Below, one piece after another: positions 1-7,202 of a DNA stretch of 12,773 nucleotides. This DNA is from JAJBWD01 sp041670885 (GTDB lineage Bacteria; Bacillota; Clostridia; Clostridiales; Clostridiaceae), in NCBI GenBank assembly GCA_041670885.1, contig JBAXYJ010000062.1, forward strand, positions 1-12,773, read 5' to 3'. Each line of letters begins with the position of its first letter. Within the stretch, counting starts at the first letter, position 1. Under the pieces are notes generated by a model. The model searched no databases, was not told the origin of the DNA, and worked only from the letters and a program-made list of their open reading frames with translations. The translations under genes were made by a program, and so were the position numbers.

Positions 1-1266
1 AAGGATATGGTAATGGCAGCAGATAAGATGATAACAGAAAAGAGTGGGCTTGGCTCAGACTTTTTAGGCTGGGCACAGCTTCCTGAAAACTACGATAAGG
101 AAGAGTTTGGAAGAATAAAAGCAGCAGCAAAAAGGATAAGGAAAAATTCTGATGTACTTATAGTAATAGGAATTGGAGGCTCATACCTGGGAGCAAGAGC
201 AGCAATAGATATGCTGAGCCATAATTTCAGAAATAATGTAAAAGATAGCCTGCAGATTTTCTACTGCGGAAACAATATAAGCTCATCATATTTAGCAGAG
301 CTTTTAGAAATAATAGAAGGAAAAGATATATCTGTAAATGTTATTTCAAAATCAGGAACAACCACTGAGCCGGCTTTAGCATTTAGAGTATTTAAAGAAC
401 TTTTAGAGTCAAAGTATGGTAAAGCTGAAGCATTAACTCGAATATATGCAACTACTGACAAGAAAAGAGGAGCATTAAAAACATTATCAGATAATGAAGG
501 TTATGAAACCTTTGTTATTGCAGATGACATAGGGGGCAGATATTCAGTTCTTACAGCAGTAGGACTTCTTCCAATAGCTGCCAGCGGACTTGATATTGAT
601 AAAATGATGCAGGGAGCATTTGATGCGGTTTCAGATACTTCCATAGAGGATTTGGAGAAAAATGACTGCTATAAATATGCAGCAGCAAGAAATGCCCTTT
701 ATCGAAAAGGAAAAGAAATAGAAATGATGGTTAATTTTGAGCCTGCAGTTCATTATTTTGGTGAATGGTGGAAGCAGCTTTATGGAGAGAGCGAAGGAAA
801 AGACGGGAAGGGAATATTCCCGGCAGCAGCAGATTTTTCAACTGACCTTCATTCCATGGGACAGTACATTCAGGATGGAAGGAGATTTTTATTTGAGACA
901 TTTATAAATATTGAAAAGCCAAGAAAAGAATTCACAATTAAAGAAGAAAAGGAAGACCTGGATGGACTTAATTATCTGTCAGGAAAAACTCTTGATTTTG
1001 TAAATAAGATGGCATATAAGGGAACAGTTCTGGCTCACCATGACGGAGGAGTCCCGGTACTTACCATTGATGTTCCACAGCTTAATGAATATTATTTTGG
1101 ATACCTGGTATACTTCTTTGAAAAGGCCTGTGCTGTAAGTGGATATCTTTTAGGAGTAAATCCATTTAATCAGCCCGGAGTTGAAGCCTACAAGAAAAAC
1201 ATGTTTGCACTTCTTGGCAAGAAAGGCTATGAGGATAGAAGAGCTAAGCTTAATGACAGGATATGA
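1..1266 (+). CDS. pgi: Glucose-6-phosphate isomerase, 5' end cut off by the window
   Basis: Interconverts glucose-6-phosphate and fructose-6-phosphate in the cytoplasm (glycolysis/gluconeogenesis). The open frame runs in from the window edge. The first visible ATG at position 7 is probably internal, because bacterial enzymes of this type are about 450 residues and start about 30 residues earlier. Seen directly: the phosphosugar-binding stretch VIGIGGSYLGARA, the SIS-type motif SKSGTTTEPA, the family signature DDIGGRYSVLTAVGLLP, the likely catalytic Glu in YGESEGKDG, the His in STDLHSMGQ, and the C-terminal NPFNQPGVEAYK, whose Lys is the usual catalytic one. Nothing essential is missing from the visible part. 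The stop codon overlaps the next gene by 4 bases (ATGA), so the two are probably co-translated. Its own promoter lies outside the window. Confidence 0.96.
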   Translation, partial: KDMVMAADKMITEKSGLGSDFLGWAQLPENYDKEEFGRIKAAAKRIRKNSDVLIVIGIGGSYLGARAAIDMLSHNFRNNVKDSLQIFYCGNNISSSYLAELLEIIEGKDISVNVISKSGTTTEPALAFRVFKELLESKYGKAEALTRIYATTDKKRGALKTLSDNEGYETFVIADDIGGRYSVLTAVGLLPIAASGLDIDKMMQGAFDAVSDTSIEDLEKNDCYKYAAARNALYRKGKEIEMMVNFEPAVHYFGEWWKQLYGESEGKDGKGIFPAAADFSTDLHSMGQYIQDGRRFLFETFINIEKPRKEFTIKEEKEDLDGLNYLSGKTLDFVNKMAYKGTVLAHHDGGVPVLTIDVPQLNEYYFGYLVYFFEKACAVSGYLLGVNPFNQPGVEAYKKNMFALLGKKGYEDRRAKLNDRI

Positions 1267-1712
1267 TGAGGATAATAGTAGATGCTGATTCCTGCCCGGG
1301 ACGAGATATAATTGAAAAAGCAGGAAAAAAGAAAAATATTGAGGTAATAATGTTCATCGATGTAAATCATATTATTGCCTCAGATTATGCCAGAATAATA
1401 TACAAAGACAGCGGCTACCAGAGCGTTGATATGGCTGTGGCAAATGAAGCAAAAATAGGTGACATAGTAGTTACCGGAGACTTAGGGCTGTCCTCTATGG
1501 CTCTTTCCAAAAGGGCTTATGTCATAAATAATGAAGGTTATTATATTGATGAAAAAAACATAGATGAGCTGATGTTTAAAAGGCATATAGGCTCTGAACT
1601 GAGACGGATGGGTAAAAAATCTAATTGCCCAAAAAAAAGAAAACCTGAGGATAATGAAAGACTTTATAAAAATTTAATAAAATTAATAGAAAAGCAAAAT
1701 CCACCAGCTTAA
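1263..1712 (+). CDS. UPF0178 (YaiI/YqxD, DUF188) family protein
   Basis: A 149-residue protein of the widespread YaiI/YqxD family, whose biochemical role is not settled; the fold is thought to be PIN-nuclease-like. Seen directly: the N-terminal IIVDADSCPGRDIIEKAGKK with paired acidic residues, the middle AKIGDIVVTGDLGLSSMAL with a second acidic position, and a basic Lys/Arg-rich tail from about residue 110. These match the family pattern (VDADxCP ... GDLVITxDxPLA) and its usual length of about 150. The start is the first ATG of ATGATG, overlapping the pgi stop by 4 bases; the second ATG (1266) is equally possible. Only a weak AGG lies just upstream, so translation probably depends on coupling to pgi. 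No signal peptide or membrane segment is visible. Confidence 0.88.
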   Translation: MMRIIVDADSCPGRDIIEKAGKKKNIEVIMFIDVNHIIASDYARIIYKDSGYQSVDMAVANEAKIGDIVVTGDLGLSSMALSKRAYVINNEGYYIDEKNIDELMFKRHIGSELRRMGKKSNCPKKRKPEDNERLYKNLIKLIEKQNPPA

Positions 1713-1781
1713 GCTGATGGATATTGCTTTATTTATTATGGAGATTTTCTCTTTTATTAAGGAGATAAAACTTTTCATCAT
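1683..1781 (-). CDS. Possible 32-codon micro-ORF downstream of the 56-codon gene (doubtful)
   Basis: The reading frame begins with two ATG codons (1781, 1778) placed 4 and 7 bases after a good GGAGG, 29 bases after the stop of the upstream minus-strand gene. It would encode MMKSFISLIKEKISIINKAI followed by a hydrophobic SISLSWWILLFY tail. The last third reads through the terminator hairpin at 1691-1730, which argues against it being translated on most transcripts. It could be a tiny membrane-associated peptide or chance. The ribosome binding site is the only positive evidence. Confidence 0.2.
   Translation of the reverse strand: MMKSFISLIKEKISIINKAISISLSWWILLFY
1691..1737. terminator. Hairpin terminator between convergent genes, probably bidirectional
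   Basis: Two 20-base arms (1691-1710 and 1711-1730) are inverted copies with two mismatches; the core is CCACCAGCTT/AAGCTGATGG. The plus-strand side continues into TTTATTTATT and the minus-strand side into a T-rich tract. The left arm overlaps the end of the UPF0178 gene. It lies between the plus-strand pgi/UPF0178 genes and the minus-strand pulA group, so it can serve both. Confidence 0.8.
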
Positions 1782-1810
1782 AAGTCCTCCATACAAATAT
1801 GCTGCCTGCT

Positions 1811-1981
1811 TTAAATGTTCTCATCATTTACCTGATCTATATCGAAGTCTTTTGGCCCTTCAGGGAAAATAAGGCCATTATTTGTTCTCTCAATAATAGG
1901 GTATCCTTCATTTGAGTACCCTGCTCCTAAAGGATGCTTCCTGTATGGATAATCCGGTTCATATAAATAATCTTTTTTCAT
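1811..1981 (-). CDS. Small protein of unknown function downstream of pulA (56 aa)
   Basis: A 56-residue reading frame starting MKKDYLYEPDYPYRKHPLGA and ending FDIDQVNDENI. A GGAGGG ribosome binding site sits 6 bases before the ATG. The protein is rich in Tyr, Pro and acidic residues, with a Tyr/Pro-rich N-terminal half (YEPDYPYRKHPLGAGY), a central YPIIERTNNGLIFPEGPKDF and an acidic tail. No signal peptide, membrane segment or known motif is visible and I do not recognise the family. It begins 52 bases after the pulA stop on the same strand with no promoter or strong terminator in between, so it is probably co-transcribed with pululanase. A perfect inverted repeat lies just ahead of its ribosome binding site. 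The start, spacing and composition look like a real gene. Whether it relates to glycogen metabolism is only a guess from position. Confidence 0.65.
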   Translation of the reverse strand: MKKDYLYEPDYPYRKHPLGAGYSNEGYPIIERTNNGLIFPEGPKDFDIDQVNDENI

Positions 1982-1991
1982 TTTATCCCTC

Positions 1992-2017
1992 CATTAATAT
2001 TTTTTCAAATATTAATG
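1992..2017. repeat. Perfect 11-base inverted repeat between pulA and the small gene
   Basis: CATTAATATTT and AAATATTAATG are exact inverted copies separated by 4 bases. On the minus strand the second arm ends directly at the GGAGGG ribosome binding site of the 56-codon gene. With a single G:C pair per arm it would be a weak RNA hairpin. An operator or a translation-modulating intercistronic hairpin are both possible; a strong terminator is unlikely. Confidence 0.6.
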
Positions 2018-2033
2018 AAATTATGCTAGGAAA

Positions 2034-4142
2034 TCAGCTCCAAAATACCAAAGTACTTATAGGAGGCAGAAATACGCTGCCGGAAGTAAATGTGCTTAAA
2101 GTTTCCTCTCCGGCTCTGTCCACATCTACTATTAAATTATATGTTCCATAGGGGATATTAACATCTATGGTAAACTTATTACTGTTTAGTATAACTATTA
2201 TATTTTTATAAGAATCTTTATACCCCATATTAATCAGCATATATCCAACTGATCCGGTGGGAGTCCCAATAAAACGAAGGTGCTCTCTTATTTCCTCGGG
2301 TTTTTCCAATTTAAAAGAATTATGATCTTTTCTTAAATGAATAAGACCCTCAGCATATTTAAAAACATCTAAGAATTCCTTTTTTCTCATCCAGCTTATT
2401 TTATTAATATCATCATTGCTGTTATAAGAATCAAATACTCCCTGCTTTGTTCTGCAGAATTCTTCTCCACTGTGGATAAGAGGTATTCCCTGGCTTAAAA
2501 GTATTATAGAAAAAGCCAGCTTAACCATATTTTTTTTATCCTCTACATTATCATCTCTGTTTGATTCCTGAAGTTTATCCCATAATGTAAAATTATCGTG
2601 AACTGCAAAGTAATTTATGCTCTGAAGAGGATTTTTATAGGGTCCATTTATTATATCATTATAATTTATTGAACCGGAGGCGGCTATTCTTATATTGTGT
2701 TCCAATCCTGCTTTGCCGCTGATAAAACCCTTATCGAGAGATGAAAATACGCTTCCCTTTATACTGTCCCTTATTAAATCATTGAAAAAACTGTAGCCCA
2801 AAAGCCTATCGGAATTTTGCTGGATAGGTCTTTCCCATACCGGGATTTTAGTTTCTATATTCCAGCCTTCACCATAAAGAAGAATGCTGCTTTTAGCTTT
2901 TTTAAGATTATTCTCTATTTCTTTCATAGTTTCAATATCATGAAGTCCCATCAGGTCAAATCTGAAACCGTCAAAATCGAACTCTTTAAGAAAATAGTCA
3001 AGAGAATCTAATATAAGCCTTCTTACCATATATCTTTCAGTTGCCATATCGCAGCTGCAGCCGCTTCCATTTTCCAAAACTCCTGATTCGTTTTCCCTAA
3101 AATAGAAATCAGGAAATATTTTCCCGTACACAGAGCTGGGCGCGTAATAGGTATGGTTATAAACCACATCTAAAGTTACATAAAATCCTTCACTGTGAAG
3201 TACATTTATAAGCTCCTTCAGTTCCTTTATCCTTTCAATCATGGAAAATGGATTACGGGAATATACTCCATTGATTCCAAAGAAACTGTCTATATCATAT
3301 CCCCAGTTGTATTTTTCTTCTGGAATTATCTCATTTATCTTTTCCTTTGAAAGGTGAAATAAGGGCATAAGCTGAATTACATTAACCCCTAGCTCCTTAA
3401 GATGGGAAAGCCCTGTTTTCAAACCATTGATGCTTGTATCTTTCTCAGTCAATCCCAAAAATCTTCCTCTGTTTTTAATGGATGAATCAGGGTCAGCTGA
3501 AATATCTCTTACATTAAGCTCATAAATTATTGCATCTCTTTTATTTAAAGGCTTGATTTCAGCTTTTGGAGTACTTACATCCTCAGGTGAGAAAATATAA
3601 CCTTTATCTCCGTTTATGGAAATAGACTTGGAATAAGGGTCGCATACCTCTTCGAATTTCCCATAAACCTGAATTTTGTAATTATAGTAATATTTATTCA
3701 GGTCTTTTCCTATTTTAAGTTTAAATACACCATTTTCCTCTTTCATTAGGAAAGCTTCCATAGGCCCAAAGTCAGAGGTAAATAACTGGACAGAGCAGGA
3801 AGAAGCTGCAGGAGAATATAGGAAAAACTCAGTATATTCCTTTGAATATACACTGCCCAGAGGACCATCATAAGAAAATTTATTCTTAAAACTTTCGGAA
3901 TCGTAAAAATTGTAATAAGATACTTTTATAATTTTATCATCTAGTTCAATAAAAGTCTGGTATTTTATGTTAACATTTTCTTTAAGAAATATGTCAATCT
4001 TTTCATGTGATATGGTATAATGTATAATATTAAGAAACGTGCTGTTTTGTATTTTTATTTTTTCTATGTTGCTTCCGTTTATATTCTTGCAATGTATAGT
4101 TATTTTATTAAAATCTTCTAAAAAAGCATTTATAATAATCAA
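2034..4142 (-). CDS. pulA: Type I pullulanase (alpha-1,6 debranching enzyme), TTG start
   Basis: Hydrolyses alpha-1,6 branches in glycogen, pullulan or limit dextrins; no signal peptide is visible, so it probably acts in the cytoplasm. The product is 702 residues: an N-terminal domain to about residue 90, a CBM48-like beta-sandwich (about 91-170, from YDGPLGSVYS), then a GH13 barrel. Seen in order: YNWGYDIDSFF (the type I pullulanase YNWGY motif), DVVYNHTY (region I), GFRFDLMGLHD with nucleophile Asp about 396, LLYGEGWN with acid/base Glu about 425, and YFAVHDNFTLWD with Asp about 516. All catalytic residues are present. Start choice: AAGGAGG (4150-4156) is followed 7 bases later by TTG at 4142. 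The ATG at 4172 lies upstream of that site and inside the promoter -10, so it cannot be the start. It is divergent from the Y_Y_Y repeat gene and is followed by the 56-codon gene. Confidence 0.93.
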   Translation of the reverse strand: MIIINAFLEDFNKITIHCKNINGSNIEKIKIQNSTFLNIIHYTISHEKIDIFLKENVNIKYQTFIELDDKIIKVSYYNFYDSESFKNKFSYDGPLGSVYSKEYTEFFLYSPAASSCSVQLFTSDFGPMEAFLMKEENGVFKLKIGKDLNKYYYNYKIQVYGKFEEVCDPYSKSISINGDKGYIFSPEDVSTPKAEIKPLNKRDAIIYELNVRDISADPDSSIKNRGRFLGLTEKDTSINGLKTGLSHLKELGVNVIQLMPLFHLSKEKINEIIPEEKYNWGYDIDSFFGINGVYSRNPFSMIERIKELKELINVLHSEGFYVTLDVVYNHTYYAPSSVYGKIFPDFYFRENESGVLENGSGCSCDMATERYMVRRLILDSLDYFLKEFDFDGFRFDLMGLHDIETMKEIENNLKKAKSSILLYGEGWNIETKIPVWERPIQQNSDRLLGYSFFNDLIRDSIKGSVFSSLDKGFISGKAGLEHNIRIAASGSINYNDIINGPYKNPLQSINYFAVHDNFTLWDKLQESNRDDNVEDKKNMVKLAFSIILLSQGIPLIHSGEEFCRTKQGVFDSYNSNDDINKISWMRKKEFLDVFKYAEGLIHLRKDHNSFKLEKPEEIREHLRFIGTPTGSVGYMLINMGYKDSYKNIIVILNSNKFTIDVNIPYGTYNLIVDVDRAGEETLSTFTSGSVFLPPISTLVFWS

Positions 4143-4170
4143 TATAATACCTCCTTGGTAGTACAGAAAC

Positions 4171-4200
4171 ATTATACTATATTTAAATTGTAAATTTAAA
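4171..4200 (-). promoter_or_regulatory. Predicted pulA promoter in a 62-base divergent intergenic region
   Basis: On the minus strand a perfect TATAAT (4171-4176) is preceded at 18 bases by TTTAAA (4195-4200), a weak -35. The predicted transcript starts about 4164, leaving a leader of roughly 20 bases before the TTG start. The whole space between the two divergent starts (4143-4204) is only 62 bases. The promoter of the plus-strand gene must therefore overlap this one; TATACT at 4173-4178 is a candidate -10, with no convincing -35. Confidence 0.6.
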
Positions 4201-4204
4201 GTGG

Positions 4205-6217
4205 GTGGATAAGGTGAATGAAATTAAAATTTCAGCTAACGTAGAAAAATATGAAAATCAGCAGTACACAATTAAAATTGGTGTTGAGGAATCACCTTAT
4301 GAAAATCTTTTATATAAATATATTATTGGGTTTACTGGAAAGTGGGAAACAATCAAAAATTTTACAAGTGAAAAAATTGTAAAACATAGTGTAAAGGATC
4401 AGGGAACTTACATAATAATGGTTCAGAGCAAAAAGGAAAACAGTACTAAATCCTTTGATTATGTCAGCAGATATGAATTTTATATTGGAGATATGAATAA
4501 AAGCCTTATTAAAAATATAGTTTATCAAGATAAAAAGTATAACGTGGGAGACAAGCTTAAAATAGAGGTAGAGACCAGTGATGATGATATTCTCCTTAGA
4601 TATTGGGTAAATGAAAATAATAACTGGATGCTTATAAAGGACTACTCTAATTCAAAAATATTAAACTGGAATATTAGAATTCCGAAAGAACAGGAACTTT
4701 TAATAGAAGCAAAGGAAGTAAATTCAACTAAAAATTTTGAAGACAGCAAAAAGATAAAAATAAGTGTGGAGGATTTGGAAAATATTGAAATAACCAGCTT
4801 CAAATGCTTGACACCAGAACTTTTAAAGGAAAAAGAACTGATTTTTAAGGTATCTTCTAATTTAGATGAAAAAAGGACAATTCTTTATAAATTCACTAAA
4901 ATAAAAGAAGACGGAGAGATCCAGCTTATCCAGGATTATTCCACAAAAAAGATGGCTTCATTTGTCGAAAATGACCAGGGAAAATACAAGCTTTTATGTT
5001 ATGCAAAGGATATGTATTCACTATCTGACTATGACTCCAGAGCAGTAATAAATTATAGTGTATTGCCATATCCTTATATAAAAATATTAAGCTTTACCTC
5101 TGACTACAGTTCTCCATCCCCCTGTGGAAGGGTCATAAACTTAAAGACAATAGTTACTGGAGGAATTAATCTTTTATATAAATTTATTATAAATGGACCT
5201 GATACAAAAGAGTCTCCCTATGGTAAGGTTTCGAATTATGAATGGACTCCGGAAAAAAGCGGAGAATATGATTTAACTTTATATGTTAAGGATTCATCTT
5301 ATCAGGGCGAATATGAAAGCAAAACAAGCATGAAATATGTAATAGATGAGAATAAAATGGAAAGCGCTGAGATGGAAAGCGTAGAAATTTCAAAGGAAGA
5401 TGAAATAGTAATTGGCGAATGCGTAAATGTTAAAGCTTATGGAAAAGGCAGCAGCAATATAAGATATGCCTTTATAGTAAGAAAAAATAACCAGGAGATA
5501 GGTAAAATTCCCTATGGCACCTGCAGCTTCGCAGATTTTACACCAACTGAAAGCGGATTATACACCATTGATGTTCTTGCAAAAGATAAATATTCGGAAA
5601 AAGAGCAGGATTCCCATATTGAGAAGTTTATTAACGTTAAGGAATACAGGGAAGCCTACATAGATCACGTTTTAATTCCAGTTAAAGATAGATATCTTAT
5701 TGGTGAAAGCTTAAAATTTAATATAGTAGTTAAAAACACAAAGGATGTTTTAATAAAATATATACTCAGAATAAACAAGCATAAGGTAGAAGAGATTGAT
5801 TATAAAGAAACAAAAGTTTTTGATTTTGTACCTAAGATAAAAGGCGAGTATATTATTGAATTTTATGCTAAAAATAAGAAAAGCGATAAAAATTTTGATT
5901 CTAAAAAAGCGATAAAAATAAATGTGACAGAGGCTCTCCCAATTACTAATACAAAGCTTTATTGCGATAAGATTATTATTAAAAAGGGAGATTCTATTAC
6001 GCTAAATGCCGGCTGTGATGGCGGCAAGAATGTTCTCTATGAGTTTTATACCATGGAGGACGAAGAGTGGAACATGGCTCAGAAGTACAGCAAGCTTAAT
6101 TATTTCAGCCTGGTTACCTATAGAGAAGGCAAGTATCAGATACTGGTGCTTACAAAAAGTGAAGGAAATAATGCAAGCTATGAAGATTATGACATATTAG
6201 AAATTGAAATTAGTTAA
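4205..6217 (+). CDS. Seven-repeat Y_Y_Y (triple-tyrosine) domain protein
   Basis: A 670-residue protein made almost wholly of seven tandem repeats of about 92-96 residues, near residues 5-95, 99-190, 193-288, 290-381, 387-478, 483-575 and 580-670. Each carries a hydrophobic pair plus aromatic (LLYKYI, LLRYWV, LYKF, LYEF), then a Gly/Glu-Tyr strand (QGTYIIMVQSK, QGKYKLLCYAKD, SGEYDLTLYVKD, KGEYIIEFYAKN), then a Tyr/Phe-Asp-(Ser) segment such as FDYVSRYEF or YDSRAVINY. This matches the Y_Y_Y (three-Tyr) beta-sandwich found beside propellers in two-component sensors, here without propeller, kinase or membrane segment. There is no signal peptide, so it is probably cytoplasmic. The start is GTG at 4205 or the in-frame GTG at 4214; the ribosome binding site is weak for both. 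It is divergent from pulA, suggesting a link to polysaccharide handling (inference). The function is unknown; a scaffold or glycan-binding role is possible. Confidence 0.8.
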   Translation: MDKVNEIKISANVEKYENQQYTIKIGVEESPYENLLYKYIIGFTGKWETIKNFTSEKIVKHSVKDQGTYIIMVQSKKENSTKSFDYVSRYEFYIGDMNKSLIKNIVYQDKKYNVGDKLKIEVETSDDDILLRYWVNENNNWMLIKDYSNSKILNWNIRIPKEQELLIEAKEVNSTKNFEDSKKIKISVEDLENIEITSFKCLTPELLKEKELIFKVSSNLDEKRTILYKFTKIKEDGEIQLIQDYSTKKMASFVENDQGKYKLLCYAKDMYSLSDYDSRAVINYSVLPYPYIKILSFTSDYSSPSPCGRVINLKTIVTGGINLLYKFIINGPDTKESPYGKVSNYEWTPEKSGEYDLTLYVKDSSYQGEYESKTSMKYVIDENKMESAEMESVEISKEDEIVIGECVNVKAYGKGSSNIRYAFIVRKNNQEIGKIPYGTCSFADFTPTESGLYTIDVLAKDKYSEKEQDSHIEKFINVKEYREAYIDHVLIPVKDRYLIGESLKFNIVVKNTKDVLIKYILRINKHKVEEIDYKETKVFDFVPKIKGEYIIEFYAKNKKSDKNFDSKKAIKINVTEALPITNTKLYCDKIIIKKGDSITLNAGCDGGKNVLYEFYTMEDEEWNMAQKYSKLNYFSLVTYREGKYQILVLTKSEGNNASYEDYDILEIEIS

Positions 6218-6221
6218 TTTT

Positions 6222-6244
6222 GGCTGCGCTGCAGCCTTTTTATT
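6222..6244 (+). terminator. Rho-independent terminator after the Y_Y_Y gene
   Basis: A perfect 6-base stem GGCTGC/GCAGCC with a 3-base loop (GCT) is followed at once by TTTTTATTT. It begins 4 bases after the stop codon and separates this gene from the pseudouridine synthase gene. Confidence 0.9.
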
Positions 6245-6293
6245 TGGGAATTTGCAAATTTACTTTCCACTACTTTTAAATACAGGAGGAAAT

Positions 6294-7010
6294 ATGGAAA
6301 GATTAGACAAGGTCTTATCAAATTTAGGTATTGGTTCAAGAAAAGAAGTTAAGGTCATTATAAAAAAGGGATTAGTCAAAATTGATGATGAAATAGTTAA
6401 AGACAGCAATAAGCAGATAGAACCGGAAAATTGCAGATTATTTGTAAATGATGAGGAAATCAGATATAGAAAATATATTTATCTTATGATGAATAAGCCA
6501 GATGGTGTTATATCAGCAACCTTTGATGACAAAGACAGTACTGTAATTGACCTTTTAGAAGATCAAGACAGGGCATTTGACCCTTTTCCTGTTGGAAGGC
6601 TGGATAAGGATACCGTTGGGCTTTTGCTTCTTACAAATGACGGAGAATTTAATCATAGGTTAATATCTCCTAAAAATCACGTACCAAAGGTGTATTATGC
6701 AGAGGTAAATATACCTTTAAGCGAAAAGGACATTGTATCTTTTAAGGAAGGAATTGTTTTAGATGACGGATATAAATCTCTTCCCGGGGAGCTTCAGATA
6801 ATAGAGGGCGGAAGCAAAAGCATCTGCAAAGTTACTATTTATGAAGGAAAATATCATCAGGTCAAGAGAATGTTCAATTCTTTAGGAGGAGATGTGACCT
6901 ATTTAAAGAGATTAAGCCTGGGAAAACTAGATTTAGATGAAAGCTTAGCTGAGGGAGAATACAGGGAATTAAAAGATGATGAATTGAATATGCTAAAAAA
7001 TGAATATTAA
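6294..7010 (+). CDS. rsuA: 16S rRNA pseudouridine synthase, RsuA type
   Basis: Converts a specific uridine in 16S rRNA (U516 in E. coli numbering) to pseudouridine in the cytoplasm. The product is 238 residues: an N-terminal S4 RNA-binding domain (about 1-60, MERLDKVLSNLGIGSRKEVK) and a catalytic domain from about residue 60. Seen directly: LMMNKPDGVISA, the catalytic-loop motif PVGRLDKDTVGLLLLTNDG with Asp104, and EGKYHQVKRMF, which fits RsuA better than RluB/E/F. The ATG at 6294 has AGGAGG 5 bases upstream. The frame is open further upstream to 6204, but that extension would start inside the previous gene and cross its terminator, so it is rejected. No clear promoter was found in 6245-6290. 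Length and motifs are complete. Confidence 0.92.
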   Translation: MERLDKVLSNLGIGSRKEVKVIIKKGLVKIDDEIVKDSNKQIEPENCRLFVNDEEIRYRKYIYLMMNKPDGVISATFDDKDSTVIDLLEDQDRAFDPFPVGRLDKDTVGLLLLTNDGEFNHRLISPKNHVPKVYYAEVNIPLSEKDIVSFKEGIVLDDGYKSLPGELQIIEGGSKSICKVTIYEGKYHQVKRMFNSLGGDVTYLKRLSLGKLDLDESLAEGEYRELKDDELNMLKNEY

Positions 7011-7053
7011 CATTCACTTTTAAAATAAAATAAAATAAATTTTGCAAAAAGGG

Positions 7054-7081
7054 TTGACCTTTTTTTCTGATTTGATATAAT
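7054..7081 (+). promoter_or_regulatory. Strong sigma-A type promoter upstream of yerC (P1)
   Basis: TTGACC (7054-7059), a 16-base spacer, then TATAAT (7076-7081) with an extended -10 TGA just before it. This is the best promoter match in the window. The predicted transcript starts about 7088, giving a leader of about 115 bases before yerC. The -35 lies within a short A/T inverted repeat (AAAAAGG/CCTTTTT, 7046-7066) that may also act as a weak terminator for rsuA. Confidence 0.85.
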
Positions 7082-7120
7082 ATACACGAAAAGAAAATAA
7101 AAAGCCCCCTTTTTATTTTG

Positions 7121-7158
7121 GCCAATCTTCCCCCAAGGATTGGCATTTTCATTTTTTT
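7121..7158 (+). terminator. Terminator-like hairpin in the yerC leader
   Basis: GCCAATCTT (7121-7129) pairs with AAG-G-ATTGGC (7135-7144) with a one-base bulge and a CCCCC loop, followed by ATTTTC and seven T (7152-7158). It starts about 33 bases after the predicted P1 start. RNAs made from P1 could therefore end here as a roughly 70-base transcript or read on into yerC. Confidence 0.65.
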
Positions 7159-7175
7159 GAAAAGTAGAGTATAAT
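7146..7175 (+). promoter_or_regulatory. Possible second promoter for yerC (P2)
   Basis: A perfect TATAAT (7170-7175) with a weak TTTTCA (7146-7151) at 18 bases. The start would be near 7182, downstream of the leader hairpin, giving a leaderless-like short 5' end of about 20 bases before the yerC ATG. The -35 overlaps the T-tract of the hairpin. It is weaker evidence than P1. Confidence 0.45.
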
Positions 7176-7202
7176 TTAACCATGAATTCTAGGGGGTGCG
7201 CT

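Noticed and set aside
1912..2151. Plus-strand frame of 79 codons overlapping the small gene and the end of pulA
   Set aside because: No ribosome binding site, and it overlaps two better supported genes on the other strand.
6204..6293. Upstream extension of the pseudouridine synthase frame
   Set aside because: It would begin inside the previous gene and cross a strong terminator; the ATG at 6294 has AGGAGG and a proper S4-domain start.
7021..7042. Tandem TAAAA units, considered as a repeat array or CRISPR-like signal
   Set aside because: Only about four five-base A/T units; ordinary simple sequence in an AT-rich intergenic region. No CRISPR array is present in the window.
7088..7202. T-box or known riboswitch upstream of yerC
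   Set aside because: No T-box sequence (TGGNACC-like) or recognisable riboswitch core; only a simple hairpin and C tracts.
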